A stretch of DNA of 35,131 nucleotides from Dysgonamonadaceae bacterium. GTDB lineage: Bacteria > Bacteroidota > Bacteroidia > Bacteroidales > Dysgonomonadaceae. The DNA lies in NCBI GenBank assembly GCA_028708095.1, contig JAQVZQ010000004.1, forward strand, positions 1 through 35,131, written 5' to 3'. Positions 1 to 7,438 of the stretch are shown in pieces. Position 1 is the stretch's first letter. Every line of letters starts with the position of its first letter. The notes beneath the pieces were generated by a model that did no database searches, was not told where the DNA came from, and was given only the letters and a program-made list of their open reading frames with translations. The translations under genes were made by a program, and so were the position numbers.

Positions 1-55
1 GCGTTCTGCATGATGTCTTAGCGTTTAACAAGTCTTTTGCAAGAGAGATATTTAT

Positions 56-1543
56 TTAATCCACAAATTTATTCACCGCATCAACAAATGCCTCAACCGA
101 AGCTGAAACGATATCAGTATTGGCAGAAAAGCCATAATACATATTACCGCCATGTTCTACTTGCATGTGCACTTTACCCACATCGTCGCTTCCGCGATTA
201 ATGGCTTGAATCAAAAACTCCTCAATCACTACCTCGCGTCTTATAATTTCTTTCACAGCTTTTATTGCAGCATCAACAGGACCATTACCACTTCCAGTAG
301 CTTCAAAATGCTCTCCTGCAATATCTAATCCAATGCTTGCCACATTGCGAAGTCCAATACCACTCGTAACCTGAAGATAATCAATCTTTATACGTCTTTT
401 TATTGATTCTTTTCCAACCAACTCAAGCACATCTTCGTCTTTTATGTCTTTTTTCTTATCGGCTAAGACTAAGAACTTGTCATAAACATCATCCAGCTCT
501 TCATTGTTTAGTTTTACACCTAATAATACAAGTCTGCTTTTTAAAGCGGCTCTACCACTGCGAGCAGTCAGAATGATTGAATTATCATCAATCCCTACAT
601 CCTTAGGGTTAATTATTTCATAAGTTTCTACATTTTTCAACACACCATCTTGATGAATACCCGATGAATGAGCAAATGCATTTCTTCCCACAATTGCTTT
701 GTTGGGTTGCACTGGCATATTCATAAGACTCGATACTAATCTACTTGTAGAATATATTTTCTCAGTATTTATATTGGTTTCAAAACCGAGATGTTTGTGG
801 CTTTTAAGTGCCATCACCACCTCTTCAAGCGCACTATTGCCTGCACGTTCTCCAATACCATTGATGGTAACCTCCACTTGTCGTGCACCATTCATAACTC
901 CCGAAATGGTATTAGCAGTTGCCATGCCCAAGTCTTGATGACAATGAGTGGAGAGAATAGCCTTTTTGAGATCAACATTATCAATTAAGTATTTTATTTT
1001 TGCTCCATATTCATGAGGAAAGCAATATCCAGTAGTGTCGGGAATATTTATCACAGTTGCACCAGCATTAACTACTGCCTGAACAACTCGTGCCAGATAT
1101 TCATTATCTGTTCTTCCAGCATCTTCGGCATAAAACTCAACATCATCCACAAAGTTGCGTGCATAAGTAACGGCTTTGATAGCACGTTCAATAATCTCTT
1201 CACGATTCGATTTAAATTTATGCTTTATGTGAGGATCCGATGTTCCAATTCCTGTATGAATACGTTTGCGCTTTGCAAATTTAAGCGATTCGGCAGCCAC
1301 TTCAATATCTTTTTCAACTGCTCGTGTCAGGGCACAAATTACAGGCCATGTCACCGCTTTTGATATCTCTATAATTGAGTTGAAATCTCCTGGACTTGAT
1401 ATCGGAAAGCCCGCTTCAATCACATCCACCCCAAGCATTTCTAAAGCTTTGGCAACTTCAATTTTCTCTATTGTGTTCAACTGACATCCTGGAACTTGTT
1501 CTCCATCACGCAATGTAGTATCAAAAATATAAACTCTTTCCAT
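56..1543 (-). CDS. leuA: 2-isopropylmalate synthase
   Basis: Catalyses the first committed step of leucine synthesis, condensing acetyl-CoA with 2-oxoisovalerate in the cytoplasm. The N-terminal HMGL-like TIM barrel opens with [10 protein letters not shown] (residues 7-16, Arg12 and Asp13 being the expected catalytic and metal residues). The metal-binding HxH is at 200-202 (STHCHQDLG) and GIGERAGN lies at about 229-236. The linker and C-terminal LeuA dimer/allosteric domain follow from about 390 to 495, so leucine feedback is expected. At 495 residues it is at the short end for the family and appears complete. It is preceded by an attenuator with an Ile/Leu/Val-rich leader peptide (separate entries). 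Downstream, only 55 bases remain in the window; an ATG on the minus strand at 11-9 could open the next gene, perhaps another leucine gene, but too little is visible to say. Confidence 0.97.
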   Translation of the reverse strand: MERVYIFDTTLRDGEQVPGCQLNTIEKIEVAKALEMLGVDVIEAGFPISSPGDFNSIIEISKAVTWPVICALTRAVEKDIEVAAESLKFAKRKRIHTGIGTSDPHIKHKFKSNREEIIERAIKAVTYARNFVDDVEFYAEDAGRTDNEYLARVVQAVVNAGATVINIPDTTGYCFPHEYGAKIKYLIDNVDLKKAILSTHCHQDLGMATANTISGVMNGARQVEVTINGIGERAGNSALEEVVMALKSHKHLGFETNINTEKIYSTSRLVSSLMNMPVQPNKAIVGRNAFAHSSGIHQDGVLKNVETYEIINPKDVGIDDNSIILTARSGRAALKSRLVLLGVKLNNEELDDVYDKFLVLADKKKDIKDEDVLELVGKESIKRRIKIDYLQVTSGIGLRNVASIGLDIAGEHFEATGSGNGPVDAAIKAVKEIIRREVVIEEFLIQAINRGSDDVGKVHMQVEHGGNMYYGFSANTDIVSASVEAFVDAVNKFVD

Positions 1544-1572
1544 GCTTTTGTTTTGCTATTTTATATATGTAA

Positions 1573-1606
1573 TAAAAAAAACCTTCCTCACATAGTGAGA
1601 AAGGTT
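1573..1606 (-). terminator. leu attenuator terminator hairpin
   Basis: Read on minus, an 11-bp stem (AACCTTTCTCAC opposite GTGAGGAAGGTT, one mismatch) closes a three-base loop and runs straight into eight T. It sits between the leader peptide stop and leuA, about 30 bases before the leuA ATG, so it can only act on leuA transcription. Its 5' arm, CCTTTCTCAC (1595-1604), can pair instead with GTGAGATAGG at the end of the leader peptide (1646-1655) at 9 of 10 positions. That gives a mutually exclusive antiterminator. Confidence 0.85.
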
Positions 1607-1646
1607 ATTATAATTTATATGCATCCAACATATTTTTTTAGTATTC

Positions 1647-1721
1647 CTATCTCACCCGCTGAGTCCATCCCAGAAGTAGAATAATAGAAATGACTAAAAT
1701 ATGATTGAAATTATTGTTCAT
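1647..1721 (-). CDS. leuL: leu operon leader peptide (24 aa)
   Basis: A short open frame starting ATG at 1721, with AGG five bases upstream, and ending TAG at 1647. Residues 8-17 read ILVISIILLL: nine of ten are branched-chain amino acids, the pattern of ribosome-stalling leaders of ilv/leu operons. The last sense codons and stop (GTG AGA TAG) overlap the segment that would form the antiterminator. A ribosome reaching the stop would cover that segment and let the terminator form. A ribosome stalled on Ile/Leu/Val codons would free it for antitermination. The architecture is read directly from the sequence; the regulatory behaviour is inferred from classical amino-acid attenuators. The symbol leuL is by analogy. 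Confidence 0.85.
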   Translation of the reverse strand: MNNNFNHILVISIILLLGWTQRVR

Positions 1722-1762
1722 GTACCTAAAACGATTAATGAATTAAATTCATCTTTGAATTA

Positions 1763-1793
1763 CAAAGAAATAATAATTATTTGATATAACAAA
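1763..1793 (-). promoter_or_regulatory. candidate promoter of the leu transcript
   Basis: On minus, TTTG (1793-1790) is followed after 19 bases by TTTCTTTG (1770-1763), one mismatch from the Bacteroidetes -7 consensus TAnnTTTG at the usual spacing. Transcription would begin near 1757, about 35 bases before the leader-peptide ATG, which suits an attenuator leader. Confidence 0.5.
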
Positions 1794-1851
1794 GCTTTTT
1801 CATCTTTTTATTCAAAAAAGATTGCATTTTGTTGTATTATTGAGCTAAGAC

Positions 1852-1885
1852 AGTACAAACTGTAAGTGAAAACATATGTTGTACT
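1852..1885 (-). terminator. possible hairpin after the FAD oxidoreductase gene
   Basis: AGTACAA and TTGTACT form a 7-bp inverted repeat around a 20-base centre, just beyond the stop of the gene ending at 1896. No clear T-run follows, so termination is only a possibility. Confidence 0.25.
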
Positions 1886-1895
1886 TGCTATCTAA

Positions 1896-3593
1896 TCATG
1901 GTTTATAAGATAGAACCTGTTTGTCTTTCAACAAAATGTTTTTAAGAATATTGTAATCTACATTCTGTATTTCAACATCTGAATCAATTGCTAATGATGC
2001 CGCAGTTGCTGCAGACTGACCCAAAATCATGAAAACAGGCTCCATTCGAATGGATCCAAAAGCAATATGAGTAGAACTCACACAAACTGGAACAAGCAAG
2101 TTGTTACATTCCCCTACTTTAGGAACAATTGAACGATAACTAACTGGATAAGGAGGCATACTTCTGGCTTCTACGTTCCCTTCGTTCTGAACATAACCAT
2201 TCACATCAACGTATCTTTTCACTTGGTGCGAATCCATACCATAACCTGCATAACATATTACATCATCGGCTACATCTATTCCCTCACAATTTTTCTGTGT
2301 CATAACATAATCGCTAATCATGCGTCTTGCTTCTCGTATATAAAGTTGTTCTTGCCAACCATCCGCTCTTTCATATTCATCTTTGCAGGTTCCCCAATCT
2401 GAAACAACATCTCTAACCTTTTCAGGAATACGTGGGTGATATGCCAACGTCCACATAAGACCTTGTTGATAGTTACGATGTCTTTCTATTATTTTCTCTC
2501 GTTCTTTATAACTGGCTTCGGGATAATCATGGTTTTGACCAATAAAATCAGTTGAAAAACCTTTTTGATTGTTAGTGTCTGTCTTTCTGTTTGGCATGGG
2601 CGTGTTAATCCATGGAACGAGGGGGTCACCATAGTGATACATTTTTTCGATAGGTCCATCGGCAGCTTCATAATTTCTAAACAGTAGTTCATATTCTTGC
2701 TCGTTATAATTATCAGGCTTCTTAAATGGAATTCGATTTTCGGGATGGTCTGTAAGCGTCATTCTAAAACAATATGCTTGAATACCTTTGTCACCAGATC
2801 CATCTACTCCAGGTGCTCCTTCTTCAATAAATGGTAATAAACCACTACCCGGGTCACCCTTTACTACATAAGGATCTACTCTGTCAATAAAGTTATGGTG
2901 AAGACTATTTCGTGAGATTCCTCCTTTCAATGTAAGAGCTAACTTGTTGGCTTGAACACCATTTAAGGTTTCCCCATATTGTTTATTCGATTCACGCCCA
3001 TATGTATATGAAACGCCTGCAGCAGCCATTAAGTCTCCTTCATAAGTAGCATCAATAAACACCTTACCTTTAAACTTACGACCACTTTCCATTTCAATTT
3101 CAACAATCTTTTGACCCCGTTTTCTTACACCACCCTCACGGTTTAGTCGCTCATTGAAAACAATATCAATCTTTTCGGGTTGCATCATCTCTTCATAAAC
3201 CTTCAATGCAGCTGATGGTTCAAATGTCCACATTGCATCTTCGTTCTTATCATTTCTTGACTGCTCATACTCATTGGGGTTTTGCCAACTCCAATTTTCT
3301 GATGTTTCATAATACTTTTTGATGTTTTCGTAAAACTCACGCGAAATACCACCAATAGCTTGCTTACTTCCTATATCAGTTGCTCCAAGGCCACCAGTTG
3401 TTAATCCTCCAATGCGGGAAGAAGGTTCAATAATTAACACAGACTTCTGCAAGCGTGAACTCTGAATAGCTGCTGATACTCCAGCTGAGGTTCCTCCATA
3501 AATAATTATATCGTAACTGCTTAGCTTGTTTTGTCCATTACTTATAAAGTTAAATGCGATTAGAAGCAATAAACTTAATTTGATTTTTCTCAT
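1896..3593 (-). CDS. secreted FAD-dependent oxidoreductase
   Basis: A 565-residue flavoprotein. Residues 1-20 form a signal peptide (hydrophobic [11 protein letters not shown], then a cut before QNK), so it works outside the cytoplasm. The FAD-binding Rossmann start is at about 27-58: [15 protein letters not shown] followed by an acidic residue at the end of strand 2 (LIIEP). A second conserved patch, [10 protein letters not shown], is at about 61-70, and [14 protein letters not shown] is the typical FAD-contacting segment of the FAD_oxidored family (PF12831), which includes proteins loosely annotated as xanthan lyase. The C-terminus ([22 protein letters not shown]) matches the family's closing FAD-binding motif. 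Family members often accompany polysaccharide utilisation, but no SusC/SusD or glycoside hydrolase is next to it here, so the substrate is unknown. Confidence 0.85.
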   Translation of the reverse strand: MRKIKLSLLLLIAFNFISNGQNKLSSYDIIIYGGTSAGVSAAIQSSRLQKSVLIIEPSSRIGGLTTGGLGATDIGSKQAIGGISREFYENIKKYYETSENWSWQNPNEYEQSRNDKNEDAMWTFEPSAALKVYEEMMQPEKIDIVFNERLNREGGVRKRGQKIVEIEMESGRKFKGKVFIDATYEGDLMAAAGVSYTYGRESNKQYGETLNGVQANKLALTLKGGISRNSLHHNFIDRVDPYVVKGDPGSGLLPFIEEGAPGVDGSGDKGIQAYCFRMTLTDHPENRIPFKKPDNYNEQEYELLFRNYEAADGPIEKMYHYGDPLVPWINTPMPNRKTDTNNQKGFSTDFIGQNHDYPEASYKEREKIIERHRNYQQGLMWTLAYHPRIPEKVRDVVSDWGTCKDEYERADGWQEQLYIREARRMISDYVMTQKNCEGIDVADDVICYAGYGMDSHQVKRYVDVNGYVQNEGNVEARSMPPYPVSYRSIVPKVGECNNLLVPVCVSSTHIAFGSIRMEPVFMILGQSAATAASLAIDSDVEIQNVDYNILKNILLKDKQVLSYKP

Positions 3594-3693
3594 TATTAAA
3601 CAACTTTAAAAGGTAATACTATATACATTAAAAATGGCTGTGCTATTAATTTGTTTACTGTTCACTTCTCACTATTTCACTGCTCACTTCTAC

Positions 3694-3742
3694 TATATTT
3701 GTAAGACCTTAATTATGTTACAATTAAAGTCTTACAAATATA
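3694..3742. promoter_or_regulatory. long inverted repeat with a -7 box in each arm
   Basis: Two 21-base arms (3694-3714 and 3722-3742) match at 20 of 21 positions around the 7-base centre ATGTTAC. Each arm begins, in its own direction, with TATATTTG, a perfect Bacteroidetes -7 box. It lies about 100 bases upstream of the FAD oxidoreductase gene. It may be an operator overlapping a promoter; a bidirectional terminator is less likely because no T-run flanks it. Confidence 0.45.
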
Positions 3743-4214
3743 ACAATAATTCATCCATTTTGATACGGTGTGTTACCCAAAAAGAATTAATTCTTCCTTT
3801 CTAATACATCAAATGCTAAATCATTACTAATACGACCATTTGTAATATATATGTCGCTGTATAGATATTAATACTTTATTTTTTGATGATTTGAGATATA
3901 GCGACTTACTATATAATTTAAAGGATAGAGAGGTGGGTTGAGGAGGGGTGTAATTTGGTTGAAAATGTGGTTGATGGATTAAATACAGCATTTTCAATTT
4001 AGTTATTTGAAGATTTGTCAAAAACGTTAAAGTGTAGGTGTTTTCTAACAATGTATTAATAAAAACCCTTTTCTGCAACATTAACACAACAAAACAAAGA
4101 GTTTATAAAAACTTTCAATGAAAACATTAAACATAACGCTTTTAATTTTGTTTTCTTGAAGTATGTTTATTAAATTTGCTAAGAAAAATTAACAACCAAG
4201 GAAAGTGTAAATTA

Positions 4215-4266
4215 TTTAGTTCTATAGGCTGGTGTTGGTTTTTGAGCTACTACTTATTAACTCGTT
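4215..4266 (+). repeat. dispersed repeat, copy 1
   Basis: Begins TTTAGTTCTATAGGC and continues to about 4266. It aligns with 5718-5769 over roughly 50 bases at about three-quarters identity, in the same orientation. The two copies flank the repeat-protein and aspartate-dehydrogenase genes. Confidence 0.45.
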
Positions 4267-4277
4267 GCCCTCTCTCC

Positions 4278-4691
4278 TCATTCGAACCTAAAAAAGAAAA
4301 ACACCACAGCCGCCCATTCTTTCTTCACTCCACGAGCATATCCAATGGTGGAGTATCCACTATTTTGAACTCTGCCATCGTCTTTTATGTAACCCAATGT
4401 TGCGTAACTACTATTTTGGACAGTACCATTCTCCTTCACATAGCCCACAGTTCTGTAACTATTATCCTGAATAGCGCCATTGTTTTTTATATAACCAATA
4501 GTAGCATAGCTCTTATTTTGAATAGTGCCATTAGTCCGTATATAGCCAACAGTAGCATAACTGCTGTTTTGAATGGTACCATCTGCTTTTATATAACCTT
4601 TGGTGCCGTAGTTGCTGTATTGGATGGTTTGGGCTTGGGCAATGGTGAATAATAGAAGAAGGGCTGTGAGGAGAAGTGTTGTTTTTTTCAT
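4278..4691 (-). CDS. secreted 17-residue-repeat protein
   Basis: A 137-residue protein with a signal peptide (residues 1-20, cut after AQA or before QTIQ). The mature part is five to six tandem units of about 17 residues with the pattern SYATvGYIk.nGtiQN: a Tyr at the third position, Gly-Tyr in the middle, and Asn/Asp-Gly near the end. The C-terminus is AVVFFFFRFE. The periodicity suggests a small closed beta-repeat fold. It resembles what is annotated in Bacteroidetes as 5-fold beta-flower protein, though I cannot confirm that assignment. Function unknown; probably periplasmic or surface-exposed. It is on the same strand as the gene before it, 85 bases away, with no visible promoter. Confidence 0.8.
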   Translation of the reverse strand: MKKTTLLLTALLLLFTIAQAQTIQYSNYGTKGYIKADGTIQNSSYATVGYIRTNGTIQNKSYATIGYIKNNGAIQDNSYRTVGYVKENGTVQNSSYATLGYIKDDGRVQNSGYSTIGYARGVKKEWAAVVFFFFRFE

Positions 4692-4776
4692 TTACGGTTA
4701 AACTATTTTCTGTTTAAATCAAAAAGTCATTTTTATGTTGCATTCTTATCTGTACACTATTTGTCTTATCATTATA

Positions 4777-5583
4777 TTAAAAAGTAATGGGTGAGACTAA
4801 GTTTTCAAGCAGACTAATCACACTATAGGCAGCTAACGCACTCGATTTTGGATTGTCCTTTGAAGGTGTTGTCTCAATCTTCACATCTACATTTACCGTT
4901 TTTCCTATAAGTTTTATTGTATGCTTATTGTTTTCAAATCCAGGAATACTATTAATGGACACCTTGGTATTCTCAGCTCCAGTTGTGGCTAAAGCAATAG
5001 CAACTGCTACATTAATATTTTCCGGAAAGTGCTCTATTGCTTCCTTCGCAGAGCCTCTGTATATTTCTTCAGACTTCTTTTCAGAAAGTTTTCTACCTTT
5101 TAATATTGGGGCACCATTTAATGATTGCGGTGATTTTTCAGTAATAATACTTACCTCTACATCATCCATTAACATAGATGCATGTAAAACGTCGAAACCC
5201 CCTACTGCTCCTGATGGTATATGCACTCGACACTTGTTTTCTGATGCTGTTTCTTTTACTTTGTCATAAAACTCGTTGTCGGCAAGAGCTCCTACCGATA
5301 ATGGGATTAAATTGATGCCATTTGCTAAAATCCTGCCCCCTATTTCCTTAAGCACATCGGGAAATGCAGCTTCAACAATATAGTCTGGTTTATCGCCAAT
5401 TACCTCTTCGAACGATTTATATGCTTTGCAATTTATCTCATCTGCAAGTTTTACTGCATTTTCTGTTCTTCCACTAAACACACCCAGTATTTTATAATTC
5501 TGGCTCATATTTTGAGTAACAAACTTTCCAATAATACTACCTAATGATCCAGTACCTATTATGGCTAACTTGTATTTTTTCAT
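4777..5583 (-). CDS. nadX: aspartate dehydrogenase-like enzyme
   Basis: Predicted NAD(P)-dependent L-aspartate dehydrogenase, making iminoaspartate for NAD synthesis or running in the catabolic direction. The ATG at 5583 gives 268 residues beginning MKKYKLAIIGTGSLGS. A longer reading from 5616 would need TTG and adds only a basic stretch, so it is rejected. The N-terminal Rossmann domain has GTGSLG at 10-15. The central HIPSGAVGGFD (121-131) and the NVAVAIALATTG segment (from about 191) followed by a His near 221 match the DUF108 C-terminal domain of aspartate dehydrogenases. No nadA or nadC lies nearby, so its pathway role is inferred from family alone. A related homoserine-dehydrogenase-like oxidoreductase remains possible. 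Confidence 0.75.
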   Translation of the reverse strand: MKKYKLAIIGTGSLGSIIGKFVTQNMSQNYKILGVFSGRTENAVKLADEINCKAYKSFEEVIGDKPDYIVEAAFPDVLKEIGGRILANGINLIPLSVGALADNEFYDKVKETASENKCRVHIPSGAVGGFDVLHASMLMDDVEVSIITEKSPQSLNGAPILKGRKLSEKKSEEIYRGSAKEAIEHFPENINVAVAIALATTGAENTKVSINSIPGFENNKHTIKLIGKTVNVDVKIETTPSKDNPKSSALAAYSVISLLENLVSPITF

Positions 5584-6038
5584 TCTTATTATTTTTCTTT
5601 TAACAGCATTATCCAATGTTTTATATGCTAAAACAGCAGGGGTTTAAACCCTGTTATTCTAACAGTTATGGTATTTATGTTCATTACTTCCTGTGACCTA
5701 CTTTTATTTTTGACTCTTTTAGTTCTATAGGCGGATGCTGGTTTTGAGCTGTTATTTGTTGACGATTGGTTTGCTGTTAATTAAAATATTTATTTCTATT
5801 TTATTATACAGATTGCAGCCTGTGACATGCTGCTCACTCGTATTTATAATGCGCCTTCCCTCATGGAATAAAATCATAGATTTTAAAGCTGTGCGTTATT
5901 TCACGCGCTGAATGTTGCGATAGCGAACATTTTTCTTTAACCTTTTTCTGCTTCGCAGCATTCACCCTGTGAGATTCATCTGAACATATTTCAAGGGGCA
6001 AGACAATTGCAAATTGGCGCGAGCGGATTAAAATGATT
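5584..6038. other. non-coding stretch, 455 bases
   Basis: No gene seen. It contains a GGGTTTAAACCC palindrome (about 5639-5651), the second copy of the dispersed repeat (5718-5769), and short hairpins around 5912-5933 (AATGTT against AACATT) and 5949-5961 (CTGCTTCGCAG). Confidence 0.5.
5718..5769 (+). repeat. dispersed repeat, copy 2
   Basis: Begins TTTAGTTCTATAGGC, identical to the start of the copy at 4215, then diverges gradually. It is not part of any coding region. Confidence 0.45.
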
Positions 6039-6860
6039 TTAGTTTAGTAAAAAATCCTCAACATCGCCTTTTTTTGTCTTTTCTAAAACAGAATCAAGAT
6101 CACGGCGACAATCGCCGTTCCAATTATGATATTTAATAGCACTTGCAAAATGCTTTACACTAAGCAGTTCTTTATTAACAACATTCCATGATGAACTCCA
6201 AATCTTAGGAGAATCTGTTGTATGAGGATGTTGCAAAATAATATCAGGTTGATAGTTTTTGCATTTTAATTTAAATTCATCTGCAATTTGTTTTTTATAT
6301 CCACCTAGCTTTGCTACAGATTGACCTCGCGGATTGTAAACATGCAAGTCGTGACAACCTAAAATAACCACCTTTTGTTTATTAAGCTCAATAAAATGAC
6401 TGTCAAGATTATTAAACTTGATTAGTTTTCTTTTTTGTCTTTCTGTGGGATAGAACTTTCCTGTCCATCGAATAACTTCATCTTGTTTTAAACTATAAAC
6501 TGCAATTAACTCAATAAATTGTGTTTGCTCTGAATTTGCACCATCAATCCCTATAGTTATATAATCAGCCATTTCTTTAAGTTTTTGCAATCTGCTTTTT
6601 TTCAACTTTTCAAAGAAACTTTTTATTACTTTGCTAGCCTCTAGCTGCAATAATTCTAATTGATTTTCATCTACTTCATTAATATCAATATCTTCCTTTA
6701 TATCTTTAGGAAAATTGAATGATAAAAAACCGCCAGGCGTAATTATAAACTCAAAATGCTTGCCATTAGTTTTCGAAATAAACTTATTAAGCAATCGGTT
6801 AAGCTTTCTTTCACTTGGGTTGCCTACAACCACAAGTCTTGCAATTTTATGATTCACCAT
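6039..6860 (-). CDS. protein of unknown function with His-rich motifs
   Basis: A 273-residue soluble protein that I do not recognise. It has no signal peptide or membrane segment. A Lys/Leu-rich helix lies around 78-97. The second half carries two motifs that look catalytic or metal-binding: GCHDLHVYNPRGQ (168-180), at the end of a hydrophobic strand, and ILQHPHTTDSPKIW (208-221), again after a strand. The alternation of beta-strands with His/Asp clusters is compatible with a hydrolase, but I assign none. It begins MVNHKIARLVVVG at 6860. Neighbours on the same strand are more than 150 bases away, so it is probably transcribed alone. The next genes are also accessory in character. Confidence 0.75.
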   Translation of the reverse strand: MVNHKIARLVVVGNPSERKLNRLLNKFISKTNGKHFEFIITPGGFLSFNFPKDIKEDIDINEVDENQLELLQLEASKVIKSFFEKLKKSRLQKLKEMADYITIGIDGANSEQTQFIELIAVYSLKQDEVIRWTGKFYPTERQKRKLIKFNNLDSHFIELNKQKVVILGCHDLHVYNPRGQSVAKLGGYKKQIADEFKLKCKNYQPDIILQHPHTTDSPKIWSSSWNVVNKELLSVKHFASAIKYHNWNGDCRRDLDSVLEKTKKGDVEDFLLN

Positions 6861-7028
6861 AATTGTAAGTATTTATTTAATGCTTCCATTTCAATCGCGT
6901 TACAAACGCTATACCATTGACTCCTAGTTGCAAACGAGGAGTAGTGTATGCTTCTTACTTTACAGATAAACACATTCAATAAACGCTGCAACTATTGAAA
7001 AAACACTTCACTACATCTACACCGATTT

Positions 7029-7172
7029 TTAATCACCCTTTATTCTCCTCAACTCTTCCAAAATTTCTTTTTGATATTTGATAACATCATTGATTCGTAG
7101 CATCCAAGCACCTAACGCCCTCGTTATTAAAATTCCAATAACTAAAAAAGCAAGCCGAATTAAAAACTCCAT
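7029..7172 (-). CDS. small single-pass membrane protein (47 aa)
   Basis: Taking the ATG at 7172 gives 47 residues: a hydrophobic segment (about residues 3-20) and then a charged amphipathic tail with KYQKEILEELRRIKGD, which may form a coiled coil. The longer reading from 7247 adds 25 residues with no family character and runs into the repeat region, so it is not preferred. Similar tiny one-helix proteins with a short coiled tail occur in Bacteroidetes; function unknown. Confidence 0.6.
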   Translation of the reverse strand: MEFLIRLAFLVIGILITRALGAWMLRINDVIKYQKEILEELRRIKGD

Positions 7173-7238
7173 AATTAAAAATTTAATTGTTCCTATATCT
7201 ATTTCGTCAGTATATTGATTAATCCCTACAAAAGCGCA

Positions 7239-7317
7239 ACTTACCACTTATATCACTTATCACTTACTACTTACTACTTACTACTTACTACTTACTACTT
7301 ACCACTTATCACTTACC
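7239..7317. repeat. heptamer tandem repeat (ACTTACT)n
   Basis: About eleven units of a 7-base repeat, mostly CTTACTA with variants CTTATCA and CTTACCA. It lies just upstream of the small membrane protein and is non-coding. Confidence 0.85.
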
Positions 7318-7350
7318 ATTACATTACACAATATTCGACAATTATACAGC

Positions 7351-7420
7351 ATTAATAATTAACAATTAACCATTAACAATTAATCATTAACCATTAACAA
7401 TTAACCATTAACAATTAATT
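7351..7420. repeat. heptamer tandem repeat (ATTAACM)n
   Basis: Nine to ten units of ATTAACA/ATTAACC/ATTAATC, again with a 7-base period, ending about 18 bases beyond the stop of the PARG-domain gene. Confidence 0.85.
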
Positions 7421-7438
7421 GTTACATTCCCTTCTTTT

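Larger units (their letters stand above)
3594..4277. other. non-coding stretch, 684 bases
   Basis: I see no convincing gene. The stretch holds imperfect heptamer-like CTCACTT/TTCACTA repeats (about 3658-3692), a 21-bp-arm inverted repeat (3694-3742), a weaker hairpin (GTCGCT near 3851 against AGCGAC near 3903), a G-rich tract near 3925-3950, and one copy of a dispersed element at 4215-4266. The minus-strand open frame at 3827-4087 has low-complexity Leu/Thr/Ser composition and is not supported. Confidence 0.6.

Noticed and set aside
3827-4087. Minus-strand open frame of 86 codons
   Set aside because: Low-complexity composition, no start context, no recognisable domain, and it crosses a hairpin and a G-rich tract.
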